Assembly: GCF_014199205.1 (NCBI RefSeq)
Contig: NZ_JACIJD010000006.1
Coordinates: forward strand, 1-64,000
DNA length: 64,000 bases
Reading direction: 5' to 3'
DNA from: Muricoccus pecuniae
GTDB lineage: Bacteria > Pseudomonadota > Alphaproteobacteria > Acetobacterales > Acetobacteraceae
Within the stretch, counting starts at the first letter, position 1, and every line of letters begins with the position of its first letter. Position numbers and translations under genes: made by a program. The notes below the pieces were generated by a model, which saw only the letters and a program-made list of their open reading frames with translations, had not been told where the DNA came from and made no database searches. Positions 17,791 to 29,636 of the stretch are shown here, one piece after another.

Positions 17791-18191
17791 ACGGACCGTC
17801 CGGTGAAGCCGGTACTTCGGGAAGCCGCGTGGCGCCGCAAGTTGAAGTCCTCCTTGGATGACACTGGACCGTCAACGCCGGCGGACGAGGCTGACCGGAT
17901 AACCATTCTGCCCTTGGCGGCGGGCGCGCCGTCCACCCAGGCCGATCCGTCCAACCCGCCCGTCGAGGTCCATTGAACCCGCGACGGCACCACTCGTGTC
18001 ATCGTGCGCTCTCCACCCGACCGAGCCTGCCCGGAGGCGCACGAAACGTCAGGACTGAGTTCCCGTCTGAGCGCCTTGCCTTCGCCGGGTGGCGGGGTGC
18101 CCCCGGGGTGTCCAGATCCTGGGGGTGGGGTGACCCTGGCCTGATCTGACCGTGACGCGATCATAGGTTGGTCCTGCTCATGGGAACTGCT

Positions 18192-18857
18192 ATGTCGATC
18201 GTCATCCCCCTGCCCTCGCGCGTGCCGAGTCACGCCGCCGTCGCTACGCTGAACGAGCCTGGGCCCGGAGCCGCTACCCCCACGCTAGACGAAATGGTGA
18301 CGCAAGGGCCCGCCCTTGCTGCCGGGGCGGTTGCAGCCTGCGCGGCGGCGCTGACCACCTTGCAGGACGCGGAGCGGGTCCGGGCCGGCGCTATGGAGTC
18401 GGACGCCATCGAGACTGTCGGGGCGGCCAGACGGGCCACCGACGCGAGGCTAGGACAAGGTGTGGGCGATGCGCAGGCCCGGCACCTCCGCGCCACGATC
18501 GTCCGGGAGTTGCGCGTAGCGGAGGCGATCAGCTGTGGCCATGTTGCGGATGAGGCTGCACCGAATCAGACGGCTGCGTCACTGAAGTGCTGGAAGCAAG
18601 GCGGCCTTCGGGTCGCCCTTCGTCGTTCCAGGGCGCCGGGCCGCCGCACGGGAAGCGGCATCCACCCGGGGCTGCTTCCGATGTGCTTCCGGAAGTCCGT
18701 ACGCCGGAAGCAGCCCCGCCCGGTCTCGCGGGAAAACCTCAGCAAAATAGGGGGAAAATCTGGTGCGCCCGGTGGGGCTCGAACCCACGACCCCAAGATT
18801 AAAAGTCTCGTGCTCTACCGACTGAGCTACAGGCGCGAATGGGGGCCCGACAGATGA
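18192..18857 (+). CDS. hypothetical protein running into the tRNA attachment site
   Basis: The frame begins MSIVIPLPSR and continues for 221 codons. The first 130 or so residues are alanine-rich and helical. From about residue 190 the frame reads antisense through the tRNA-Lys gene (GAPGGARTHDPKIKS is the well-known translation of tRNA sequence), so the C-terminus is not native. If the gene is real it was probably cut or fused at the recombination site when the island inserted. No family recognised; the start has only a weak GGGA ahead of it. Confidence 0.25.
   Translation: MSIVIPLPSRVPSHAAVATLNEPGPGAATPTLDEMVTQGPALAAGAVAACAAALTTLQDAERVRAGAMESDAIETVGAARRATDARLGQGVGDAQARHLRATIVRELRVAEAISCGHVADEAAPNQTAASLKCWKQGGLRVALRRSRAPGRRTGSGIHPGLLPMCFRKSVRRKQPRPVSRENLSKIGGKSGAPGGARTHDPKIKSLVLYRLSYRREWGPDR
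18667..18718. repeat. 13-bp inverted repeat beside the tRNA-Lys 3' end
   Basis: CGGGGCTGCTTCC (18667-18679) is the exact reverse complement of 18706-18718, around a 26-bp spacer that itself contains the palindrome GCTTCCGGAAGT. It lies 42 bp beyond the CCA end of tRNA-Lys, on the island side. It could be a tRNA-transcript terminator or an integrase-related site. Confidence 0.5.
18761..18836 (-). tRNA. tRNA-Lys (anticodon UUU)
   Basis: The 76-nt cloverleaf reads from 18836 down. The acceptor GCGCCTG pairs with CGGGCGC (one G-T pair), followed by discriminator A and an encoded CCA. The D arm is GCTCAGTCGGTAGAGC. The anticodon loop CTTTTAA carries TTT, and the T arm contains GTGGG-TTCGAGC-CCCAC. 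Encoded CCA and all conserved positions are present, so it is intact. Foreign-looking DNA starts directly at its 3' end, the usual integration site of tyrosine-integrase islands. Confidence 0.95.
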
Positions 18858-18902
18858 AAGGCCGGGCCCCGTACGTCAAGCCGGAAGATCAGGCCCCGGA
18901 AG

Positions 18903-19475
<573 letters not shown>

Positions 19476-19511
19476 GGCGTGTGACTCCCGGTTCCTATTG
19501 CGCGCCCGGCC

Positions 19512-20018
19512 TCACAGGGCCGGGCGGACGCGGGCGAGCGTGCGCTCGAGCGTCAATTGGGGCACGAAGGAGGAAATGTCTCCCCCCAGCCGCGCGATCT
19601 CCTTCACGAAGCGCGAGGAGATGAACTGGTTCGTCTCGCTCGCCATGAGGAAGACCGTCTCCACCCCCTGGTCCAGCCGCCGGTTCATCCCGGCCATCTG
19701 CACCTCGTAGTCGAAGTCGGAGACGGCGCGCAGGCCGCGGATGATCATCCCCGCCCCGTGCTCCCGCGCAAGGGTCACCAGCAGCCCCTCGAAGGGAACC
19801 ACGGCGATGGTGGCCCCCGTGGAGCGCGCGATGGAGTCCGTCTCGGCGCGGACCAGCTCCACCCGCTCCTCGATCGGGAAGATCGGGCCCTTGCCGGCGT
19901 TCATCGCCACCCCGATCACCAGCCGGTCCAGCAGGCGCGCGGCGCGGGCGATGACATCCAGATGCCCGTTGGTGACGGGATCGAAGGTGCCGGGATAGAC
20001 GCCGACCCGCTCAGGCAT
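19512..20018 (-). CDS. coaD: pantetheine-phosphate adenylyltransferase
   Basis: The 168-aa enzyme makes dephospho-CoA from 4'-phosphopantetheine and ATP, the fourth step of CoA synthesis. The nucleotidyltransferase T-x-G-H motif appears as [14 protein letters not shown] at residues 11-24, with the [10 protein letters not shown] signature at the C-terminal side. I chose the ATG at 20018, which overlaps the gyrA stop (ATGCCTGA) and puts the catalytic strand at the usual distance; an in-frame ATG at 20036 inside gyrA is the alternative. It is coupled to gyrA. Confidence 0.92.
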   Translation of the reverse strand: MPERVGVYPGTFDPVTNGHLDVIARAARLLDRLVIGVAMNAGKGPIFPIEERVELVRAETDSIARSTGATIAVVPFEGLLVTLAREHGAGMIIRGLRAVSDFDYEVQMAGMNRRLDQGVETVFLMASETNQFISSRFVKEIARLGGDISSFVPQLTLERTLARVRPAL

Positions 20019-22761
20019 CGGTGCCGGTCCCGTCATCGACCACGGGGAAGCAGGAGGTGACCGCCTCGCCCTTGTCCAGGCGGAAGAGCGTCACGCCCGC
20101 CGCCGGCCGGCCCATGACGCGCACCTGGTCCGCCGGCATGCGGATGAGGCGCCCGCCATCCGTCACCAGCATCACGTCGTCGCCGGGGCGCACGGGGAAG
20201 GTGGCGACCACCGCATGGCCCTTGCCGCGGCCGAGCGGGATGCTGGCGATGCCCTGCCCGCCCCGGCCCGAGCGGCGGTACTCATAGGCCGAGGCGCGCT
20301 TGCCGAAGCCGGTATCGGTGACGACGAGGAGGATCTCCTCCGCATCGGCCAGCTCCTGCGTGCGCTCGGGGCTCAGCACCACCTCCTCGGTGCTCTCCTC
20401 GAGCTCCTCGGCGGCGGCGGTGGCCTCGGCGGCCTCCTCGGCCGTCACCTCCCCCTGGGCGCGGCGCCTCGCGGCGGCACCCTTCAGATAGGCCGCCCGC
20501 TCGTCCGGCGTGGCCGGGACGTTGCGGAGGACCGAGAGCGCGATCACCGCATCGCCCTTGCCGACGAGCCTGATGCCGCGCACGCCGGTGGAGTCGCGGC
20601 CGGCGAAGACGCGCAGCACGCCTTCCTCCGCCGTGAATCGGATGGCACGGCCGAGGCGCGTGGCGAGCAGGATGTCGTCGCCCTCGCGGCAGGTCTGCAC
20701 CCCCACCAGGCTGTCCCCATCATCCAGCTTCATGGCGATGAGGCCGGCGGCGCGGACGTTGCGGAAGTCCGACAGCTTGTTGCGCCGGACATTGCCGCAC
20801 TCCGTCGCGAAGACGAGGTGCAGGTTCTCCCACAGGCTCTCGTCCTGCGGCAGGGGCAGGACGGCCGTGACCTTCTCCCCGTCCTGCAACTGCAGCAACT
20901 GGCGGAGCGACCGGCCGCGGGCGGTCGGGCCCGCCTCCGGCAGGCGCCACACCTTCTCGCGGAAGGCGATGCCGCGGCTGGTGAAGAAGAGGACGTGCTG
21001 GTGCGTGTGCGCGTTGAAGCTGCGGATGACGACATCGTCCTCCCGCGTGCCGGCCGCGCTGCGGCCACGCCCGCCCCGGTTCTGGGCGCGGAAGGTCTCC
21101 AGCGGCGTGCGCTTGACGTAGCCGTCGCGCGTCAGCGTCACCACCATGAGGCCGGGCTCGATGAGGCTCTCGTCGTCCTGGTCGGCCAGGCCGTCCACGA
21201 TCTGCGTCATGCGCGGGGAGGCGATCTGGGCGCGAACCTCGGCCAGTTCCTGCGCCATCAGCTCCAGGCGCCGCGGGCGGGAGGAGAGGATCTCCAGCAG
21301 CTCGCGGATGGAAGCGGCGATCTCGTCCAGCTCCTGCTGGATCTTCTCCCGCTCGAGGCCCGTCAGGCGGCGCAGGGTGAGTTCGAGGATTCCACGCGCC
21401 TGGGCTTCCGTCAGGCGCACCGTGTCCTCGGTCACGATGTTGCCGGCATCGTCCACGAGGGCGAGCAGCGTGCCGATGTCGCCGGCGGGCCAGTCCGTCG
21501 CCATCAGCGCCTCACGCGCCGCGGCGGCATCCGGGCTCGCGCGGATGATGCGGATCACCTCGTCGATATTCGCCACCGCGATGGCGAGGCCGATCAGGAT
21601 GTGCCCGCGGTCCCGCGCCTTGTTCAGGCGGAAGCGGCTGCGGCGGGTGATCACCTCCTCGCGGAAGCGGATGAAGACGGAGAGCGCGTCGCGCAGCCCC
21701 ATCTGGCGCGGCGTGCCGTCATCGAGGGCGAGGAAGTTCACGGGGAAGGAGGTCTGGAGGTTCGTGAAGCGGTAGAGCTGGTTCAGCACCACCTCCGCCG
21801 TCGCGTCCTTCTTCACCTCGATCACGATCCGCATGCCGTCGCGGTCGCTCTCGTCGCGGAGGTCGGAGATGCCCTCCACCTGCTTCGCGCGGGCGAGGTC
21901 CGCGATGCGCTCGATCAGCGTCGCCTTGTTCACCTGGTACGGCACTTCCGAGACGATGATGGCGTGGCGGCCACCACGCATCTCCTCGATCTCGCAGCGC
22001 GCGCGCACGGGGATGGAGCCGCGCCCCGTCTCGAAGGCGGCCCTGATGCCCGCGCGCCCGAGGATCAGCCCGCCCGTCGGGAAGTCCGGGCCCGGCATGA
22101 TCTCCATCAGCCGTTCCAGGCTGACATCGGGATCGGCGATCATCGCCAGCGTCGCGTCGATCACCTCGCCCGGGTTGTGGGTCGGGATGTTCGTCGCCAT
22201 GCCCACGGCGATGCCGTTGGAGCCGTTGACGAGAAGGTTCGGATAGGCGGCCGGGAGGACGCGCGGCTCCTCCGCGCTCTCGTCGTAGTTCGGGCTGAAA
22301 TCGACGGTGTCCTCGTCGATCCCGGCCAGCAGGGCGGCGGCGGACTTGGCCAGCCGCGCCTCGGTGTAGCGCATGGCGGCCGGCGGATCGCCGTCCATGC
22401 TGCCGTAGTTGCCCTGGCCGTCGATGAGCGGCACGCGCATGGAGAAGGGCTGCGCCATGCGGACCATGGCGTCGTAGATCGCGCTGTCGCCGTGCGGGTG
22501 GTACTTACCCATCACGTCGCCGACCACGCGGGCCGACTTCTTGTAGGGCTTATCCGACGTGAAGCCGTTCTCGTTCATCGAGAAGAGGATGCGGCGGTGC
22601 ACCGGCTTCAGCCCGTCCCGCGCGTCCGGAAGGGCGCGCGCCACGATCACGCTCATGGCGTAATCGAGGTAGGAGCGCCGCATCTCCTCCTCGAGGGTCA
22701 CGGGCATGGTCTCGTCGAACGGCCGCTCGTCAGAGGGGCCGCCGCTCTCCGTCTCGCTCAC
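20011..22761 (-). CDS. gyrA: DNA gyrase subunit A
   Basis: The 916-aa breakage-reunion subunit of gyrase has its active-site tyrosine in [10 protein letters not shown] (Tyr132). The quinolone-resistance-determining region reads [10 protein letters not shown], with Ser93 and Asp97 at E. coli positions 83 and 87, the susceptible form. A GyrA-box-like RRSGRGGQG lies in the C-terminal beta-pinwheel. An insertion rich in Glu and Ala (about residues 760-795) interrupts the pinwheel, a known alphaproteobacterial tendency. The gene is downstream of ssb on the same strand after 61 bp and overlaps coaD by eight bases. Confidence 0.97.
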   Translation of the reverse strand: MSETESGGPSDERPFDETMPVTLEEEMRRSYLDYAMSVIVARALPDARDGLKPVHRRILFSMNENGFTSDKPYKKSARVVGDVMGKYHPHGDSAIYDAMVRMAQPFSMRVPLIDGQGNYGSMDGDPPAAMRYTEARLAKSAAALLAGIDEDTVDFSPNYDESAEEPRVLPAAYPNLLVNGSNGIAVGMATNIPTHNPGEVIDATLAMIADPDVSLERLMEIMPGPDFPTGGLILGRAGIRAAFETGRGSIPVRARCEIEEMRGGRHAIIVSEVPYQVNKATLIERIADLARAKQVEGISDLRDESDRDGMRIVIEVKKDATAEVVLNQLYRFTNLQTSFPVNFLALDDGTPRQMGLRDALSVFIRFREEVITRRSRFRLNKARDRGHILIGLAIAVANIDEVIRIIRASPDAAAAREALMATDWPAGDIGTLLALVDDAGNIVTEDTVRLTEAQARGILELTLRRLTGLEREKIQQELDEIAASIRELLEILSSRPRRLELMAQELAEVRAQIASPRMTQIVDGLADQDDESLIEPGLMVVTLTRDGYVKRTPLETFRAQNRGGRGRSAAGTREDDVVIRSFNAHTHQHVLFFTSRGIAFREKVWRLPEAGPTARGRSLRQLLQLQDGEKVTAVLPLPQDESLWENLHLVFATECGNVRRNKLSDFRNVRAAGLIAMKLDDGDSLVGVQTCREGDDILLATRLGRAIRFTAEEGVLRVFAGRDSTGVRGIRLVGKGDAVIALSVLRNVPATPDERAAYLKGAAARRRAQGEVTAEEAAEATAAAEELEESTEEVVLSPERTQELADAEEILLVVTDTGFGKRASAYEYRRSGRGGQGIASIPLGRGKGHAVVATFPVRPGDDVMLVTDGGRLIRMPADQVRVMGRPAAGVTLFRLDKGEAVTSCFPVVDDGTGTDA

Positions 22762-22822
22762 TTAATCTCTTCCAATACGATCAGGACGGCCAACTCGGAT
22801 TGGCCAGGTCAGAACGGCCAAG

Positions 22823-23383
22823 TCAGAACGGGATGTCGTCGTCGAGGTCGGCCTTGGGGGCGTCCCAGCCGCCGCCACCGCCGCCGCCGCTACGCGGCTT
22901 GCTCGCCCCTGCCCCGCCGCCGGAGGAACGGCCGCCATAGCCGCCGCCCGAGGAGCCGGCGCGCTCGCCCCGGTCGCCGCCGAAGCCGCCGCCGCCGGAA
23001 TAGCCGCCCTCCTCGGCGCCGCCACCGCCGCCCTGGCCGCGACCGCCGATGAGGGAGATCTCACCGCGGAACTGCCGGAGGACGATCTCGGTGGTGTACT
23101 TCTCCACCCCCTGCTGGTCAGTCCACTTCCGGGTTTCGAGCTGGCCCTCCAGATAGACCTGGTTGCCCTTCTTCAGGTAGCGCTCGGCGATCTCGCCCAG
23201 CTTCTCGTTGAAGATGGCCACCGAGTGCCACTCCGTGCGCTCCTGCTGGTTGCCCTCGCGGTCCTTGTAGCGCTCGGAGGTCGCGACGCGCAGGTTCACC
23301 ACCTTGCCGCCGTTCTGGAAATTCCGCACCTCCGGGTCGCGCCCCAGCGTGCCGAGGATGATCACCTTGTTGACGCCGGCCAT
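22823..23383 (-). CDS. ssb: single-stranded DNA-binding protein
   Basis: The 186-aa protein has an N-terminal OB fold (MAGVNKVIILGTLGRDPE), a glycine-rich disordered linker (residues about 115-170) and the conserved acidic tip DLDDDIPF that recruits repair and replication partners. I chose ATG 23383, which gives the standard N-terminus; an upstream in-frame start would add 19 non-conserved residues. The gene is divergent from uvrA, and a LexA-type box lies between them, so SOS induction is plausible. Confidence 0.96.
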   Translation of the reverse strand: MAGVNKVIILGTLGRDPEVRNFQNGGKVVNLRVATSERYKDREGNQQERTEWHSVAIFNEKLGEIAERYLKKGNQVYLEGQLETRKWTDQQGVEKYTTEIVLRQFRGEISLIGGRGQGGGGGAEEGGYSGGGGFGGDRGERAGSSGGGYGGRSSGGGAGASKPRSGGGGGGGWDAPKADLDDDIPF

Positions 23384-23515
23384 GCCACCCACATCCCTGC
23401 CCGGCCCGGGAAACCCCTGGCCACGGCTTCTCCATACCATGAAGTGGCCCCGCGTGCCGGGGCCGCGCGAATCACCACCGCCCGCGCGGGAAACCGCCGC
23501 GGGCCACGGAAACTA

Positions 23516-23550
23516 CCCCTCGGGGGCTGGTGAGGCCAGCCCCCGAGGGG
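23516..23550. repeat. perfect 15-bp stem hairpin between ssb and uvrA
   Basis: CCCCTCGGGGGCTGG (23516-23530) and its exact reverse complement (23536-23550) surround the five-base loop TGAGG. It lies between two divergent genes, so it is not an end-of-gene terminator of either. It may be an attenuator in the ssb leader, the terminator of an unseen small RNA, or a REP-like element. There is no T tract on either side. Confidence 0.6.
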
Positions 23551-23615
23551 TGAGACGGTCGGGGCGCCCCCCGGCGACCCCTTTCCGCCGCCCTTATATG
23601 GTGGCACAAGTCCGT

Positions 23616-23630
23616 GAACACAATGCGAAC
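23616..23630 (+). promoter_or_regulatory. LexA (SOS) box, alphaproteobacterial type
   Basis: GAAC-ACAATGC-GAAC matches the alphaproteobacterial LexA consensus GAAC-N7-GAAC exactly. It lies 9 bp before the uvrA start and on the promoter side of ssb, near a TATAT stretch at 23595-23599. Both SOS genes could be repressed from this site, uvrA more directly. Confidence 0.8.
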
Positions 23631-23638
23631 ATCAACCC

Positions 23639-26599
<2,961 letters not shown>

Positions 26600-26609
26600 C
26601 CTCGACGGC

Positions 26610-27392
26610 TCAGACCCGCCCGCGCCAGCCGGCCCAGGTGACGGCCAGCCGGTCCCCCAGCGCGCGCGGGGCGGGCGGCGCGCCGGGCTGCCAGTCCGGG
26701 CGCAGCACGCGGCGCAGGTCTCGCTGGGCGAGCACGGCCGGCAGCGCGGCGGCGACAGCCTGCCGCGGCAGGAATGAGAGCGAGCGGCGGCCCTCCTCCA
26801 GCAGCATCAGCCCCTCGCGCGCTAACTCGCGCGCGGCCTCGGCGGGTTCCCTGCCGGGCGGAAGGGGGTCACGCTCCTGCGCAGCCAGGACGGCGAGGCT
26901 GCGCAGCGTCCCCGCCAGCCCATAGGCCGTTCCGATCCGGCGCAGCCCGTCCAGGCCTTCCTCCGGCACGCCGAGAAGGCGGCCCGTCTCCGCCGCCATC
27001 GCCCCGGCGGTGCCGCGCAGGCGATCGATCAGCGGCACGGCCTCCTCACCGGTCTCCGCCTCCTCCCGCACTTCGACCATGCGGAGCAGGGCGGCGGGAT
27101 CGAGCGCTCCCGCGCGGATCTCCCGCGAGAGGGGCTCGGCCACCTCGTGCCGACGCGCCGGCTTGCCCGCCACGGCTTCCTCCACCGCTTCCCGCCACCA
27201 TTGCAGGCGGATCAGGGCCATCAGCGGCTCCCGCGCCGCCTCCCGCGCCCGGGCCAGCTCGTGGTTGAAGGCGATGAGGGTGAAGACGGTCTCCCGCTTC
27301 TCCGCGGGCGCGAAGAGGGCGCAGAGGAAGCGGTCGGGATCGTGCCGCCGCGCGATCTCCGCGGGGGCGGACAGGGCTGGGGCCTCGGCCAT
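26610..27392 (-). CDS. squalene/phytoene synthase-family protein (NDUFAF6-like)
   Basis: The 260-aa protein has the helical fold of trans-isoprenyl diphosphate synthases (RRHDPDRFLCALFAP near the start, IRLQWWREAVE at about residue 80). The first aspartate-rich motif expected in active phytoene or squalene synthases is absent, being replaced around this tryptophan motif. This is the form related to mitochondrial complex-I assembly factor NDUFAF6, so a catalytic isoprenoid role is doubtful. The start at 27392 gives MAEAPALSAP. It converges with uvrA, 10 bp apart. Confidence 0.75.
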   Translation of the reverse strand: MAEAPALSAPAEIARRHDPDRFLCALFAPAEKRETVFTLIAFNHELARAREAAREPLMALIRLQWWREAVEEAVAGKPARRHEVAEPLSREIRAGALDPAALLRMVEVREEAETGEEAVPLIDRLRGTAGAMAAETGRLLGVPEEGLDGLRRIGTAYGLAGTLRSLAVLAAQERDPLPPGREPAEAARELAREGLMLLEEGRRSLSFLPRQAVAAALPAVLAQRDLRRVLRPDWQPGAPPAPRALGDRLAVTWAGWRGRV

Positions 27393-27523
27393 GCGCGATC
27401 CCTTGGACCCCGGCGGCCCCGCTGGCAAGCCGGAACCATCGCGCCGGATTGAGGCGCCCCGCCCTTGGCCCCGGCGCTCACAAGGACGACATTGCGGCCC
27501 GAATCACCGGAAGGAGATGCCTC

Positions 27524-28159
27524 ATGGCCTTCAGCCTGCCCCCCCTGCCCTACGATCCCGGCGCGCTCGCAGCCCGCGGCATGCAGCAGGAGACGCTCGA
27601 GCTGCACCACGGCAAGCACCACCAGGCCTATGTCACCGCGCTCAACGGCCTGGTCGAGAGCAAGGGCCTCCAGGGCAAGACGCTGGAGCAGATCGTCGCC
27701 GAGGCCGGGAAGGCCGGGGCCGAGGGCACGCCCGTGCTGAACCAGGCCGGCCAGCACTGGAACCACCTGCTGTTCTGGCAGGTGATGTCGCCCAACGGCG
27801 GGGACGACAAGATCCCGGGCAACCTGATGTCGAAGATCGAGAGCGATCTCGGCGGGCTGCAGAAGTTCAAGGACGACTTCAAGCAGGCCGGCGTGACACA
27901 GTTCGGCTCGGGCTGGGCCTGGCTGGTCCAGGACGCCTCGGGCAAGCTGAAGATCACCAAAACCCCGAACGGCTCCAACCCGATCGCCACGGGCGAGGGC
28001 ACGCCCATCCTCGGCGTCGATGTGTGGGAGCACTCCTACTACCTCGACTTCCGCAACCGCCGTCCGGACTACCTGACCAACTGGCTCGACAAGCTGGTGA
28101 ACTGGGAGTTCGTGGCCTCCCTGCTCGACAAGGGCATGCAGTCCGGCCAGTCGGCCTGA
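27524..28159 (+). CDS. sodB: superoxide dismutase (Fe/Mn family, Fe-type features)
   Basis: The 211-aa enzyme converts superoxide to oxygen and hydrogen peroxide. Metal ligands are visible in LHHGKHHQAYV, in QHWNHLLFW and in DVWEHSYYLDFRN (Asp and His). The glutamine two residues before W in the second motif is the Fe-SOD arrangement. AAGGAG precedes ATG 27524 at good spacing. There is no signal peptide, so it is cytoplasmic. It is a single gene, followed by a strong terminator. Confidence 0.94.
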   Translation: MAFSLPPLPYDPGALAARGMQQETLELHHGKHHQAYVTALNGLVESKGLQGKTLEQIVAEAGKAGAEGTPVLNQAGQHWNHLLFWQVMSPNGGDDKIPGNLMSKIESDLGGLQKFKDDFKQAGVTQFGSGWAWLVQDASGKLKITKTPNGSNPIATGEGTPILGVDVWEHSYYLDFRNRRPDYLTNWLDKLVNWEFVASLLDKGMQSGQSA

Positions 28160-28200
28160 TCCGTCACCCGGCCGGGCAAACCGGGCCGGGAGAACGAGGA

Positions 28201-28234
28201 AGGGCGCCGCGGGTCCTCCCCGCGGCGCCCTTTC
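28201..28234 (+). terminator. rho-independent terminator of sodB
   Basis: A GC-rich stem AGGGCGCCGCGGG / CCCGCGGCGCCCT closes a short loop and is followed by TTT. It lies 42 bp after the sodB stop and may also serve yajC, which arrives from the other side. Confidence 0.85.
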
Positions 28235-28266
28235 CGTATCCGGTGCTCCCGGATCAGTCCTTGGGA

Positions 28267-28614
28267 TCAGCCCTTGGTGGGCGCGGCGTCGTTCGCGGCC
28301 GTCGGGCGGATCACGCTGGCGATCGTGCCGCGCACCACGGTCACGCGGACATTCGGGGCGATCTCGGCCTCGATCTCGTCCGAGCCCTCCTTCACCTTCA
28401 TGATGGTCGCCACCAGCCCGCCCGCCGTCACCACGCGGTCCCCGCGCTTGAGCTGGGTCAGCATGGAGCGGTGCTCCTTCATCTTCTTCTGCTGGGGGCG
28501 GATGAGGATGAAGTAGAAGACGATGAAGATGAGGACGAGCGGGGCGAACTGCATGACCAGTCCGGTCGCGCCGCCGGCGGCCGCGTCCTGGGCAAGGGCC
28601 GGGGAGATGAACAT
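28267..28614 (-). CDS. yajC: preprotein translocase subunit YajC
   Basis: The 115-aa inner-membrane protein is the SecDF-associated YajC. One transmembrane helix (LVMQFAPLVLIFIVFYFILI, about residues 19-38) is followed by the hallmark RPQQKKMKEH and a small cytoplasmic beta domain with LKRGDRVVTAGGL. In most genomes it precedes secD; here the gene downstream on the minus strand is not sec-related, so it is detached from secDF. Confidence 0.93.
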   Translation of the reverse strand: MFISPALAQDAAAGGATGLVMQFAPLVLIFIVFYFILIRPQQKKMKEHRSMLTQLKRGDRVVTAGGLVATIMKVKEGSDEIEAEIAPNVRVTVVRGTIASVIRPTAANDAAPTKG

Positions 28615-28769
28615 GGGGCTGGGCTTCCGTCCGGTCGTTTGAGGAGACGCGGTGCCTGGGCACGCGCGCGGTTGACAATCCGAAGCGCGGCACGCTTCAG
28701 CTTCGGGCGGAAACTAGTCGCCCACCCCTCCGCGTCAAGCCGAGCCCGGCGGCGCCCCGGAAAGCCTCG

Positions 28770-29636
28770 ATGAATCAAGCCATGATGAACGATGCCCTGC
28801 TCACCCGGATCGCGGAGGCGCTGGAGCGCATGGCGCCTGCCGCCCATGCCGCGCCTCGCCTGGACGGCGCCGACGCCTTCATCTGGCACCCCGCCCCCCT
28901 GCCCCGCCTGGCCCCCGTGCGCCGGGTTTCGGCCGTGGACATCGCCCTTCTCCAGGGGGTCGAGGCGCAGAAGCGGCTGCTGCTGGAGAACACGCTCCGC
29001 TTCGCGCGCGGCCTGCCGGCGAACAACGCGATGCTCTGGGGGGCGCGTGGCATGGGCAAGTCCTCCCTCGTGAAGGCGGCCCATGCCGAGGCCAACCGGG
29101 GGGGCCCGGGCAGCCTCGCGCTGATCGAGATCGCGCGGGAGGACATCGTGACGCTGCCCGAGCTGCTGGAGGTCCTGCGGGAACAGCCGCGCCGGGTGCT
29201 CGTCTTCTGCGACGACCTCTCCTTCGAGCGCGAGGACGCGGACTACAAGGCGCTGAAGTCGGTGCTGGACGGCGGCATCGCCGGGCGGCCGCCCAATGTC
29301 GTGTTCTACGCTACCTCCAACCGCCGGCACCTCATGCCGCGCGACATGATCGAGAACGAGGGGCAGCGCGCCATCCATGCGAGCGAGTCGGTAGAGGAGA
29401 AGGTCTCCCTCTCCGACCGCTTCGGCCTCTGGATCGGCTTCCACAACTGCGACCAGACCACCTACTTCGCCATGGTCGAGGGCTATGCCCGCGCGCTCGG
29501 CCTGCCCATCGAGCGGGAGGCGCTGCTGGCGCGGGCGAAGGAGTGGACGATCACCCGCGGCTCCCGCTCTGGCCGCGTCGCCTGGCAGTTCGCCCTCGAC
29601 ATGGCCGGGGAGCTCGGCGTGAAGGTGGGAGCTTGA
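28770..29636 (+). CDS. DUF815 AAA-type ATP-binding protein
   Basis: The 288-aa protein belongs to the DUF815 group of AAA ATPases. Walker A WGARGMGKSSLVKA is near residue 90 and Walker B RVLVFCDDLSFE near 150, followed by a sensor-like FYATSNRRHLMPRDM. The cellular role of the family is not established. Its stop overlaps the TTG start of the next gene by four bases (TTGA). It is commonly next to yajC in alphaproteobacteria, as here, facing the other way. Confidence 0.85.
   Translation: MNQAMMNDALLTRIAEALERMAPAAHAAPRLDGADAFIWHPAPLPRLAPVRRVSAVDIALLQGVEAQKRLLLENTLRFARGLPANNAMLWGARGMGKSSLVKAAHAEANRGGPGSLALIEIAREDIVTLPELLEVLREQPRRVLVFCDDLSFEREDADYKALKSVLDGGIAGRPPNVVFYATSNRRHLMPRDMIENEGQRAIHASESVEEKVSLSDRFGLWIGFHNCDQTTYFAMVEGYARALGLPIEREALLARAKEWTITRGSRSGRVAWQFALDMAGELGVKVGA

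Larger units (their letters stand above)
17513..18191. other. 679-bp region without a convincing gene
   Basis: The segment holds the upstream region of the flavoprotein operon, a diverged copy of the HTH-gene upstream region, and control-element copy 3. A 63-codon frame starting at TTG 17785 just after AGGGGG may be a remnant of whatever gene followed this element, but has no recognisable product. An overlapping minus-strand frame (17655-18233) has no family features. The rest appears non-coding. Confidence 0.45.

Noticed and set aside
17655-18233. 192-codon minus-strand frame
   Set aside because: It overlaps the duplicated control region and has no family features; its similarity to the upstream region of the HTH gene is better explained as DNA-level duplication.
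1-18760. CRISPR array
   Set aside because: No regularly spaced direct repeats were found; the TGCAACAC cluster is irregularly spaced and in both orientations.
20215-23052. 945-codon plus-strand open frame opposite gyrA and ssb
   Set aside because: It is an antisense shadow of real genes; the translation is low-complexity Ala/Arg/Gly-rich and has no family features.
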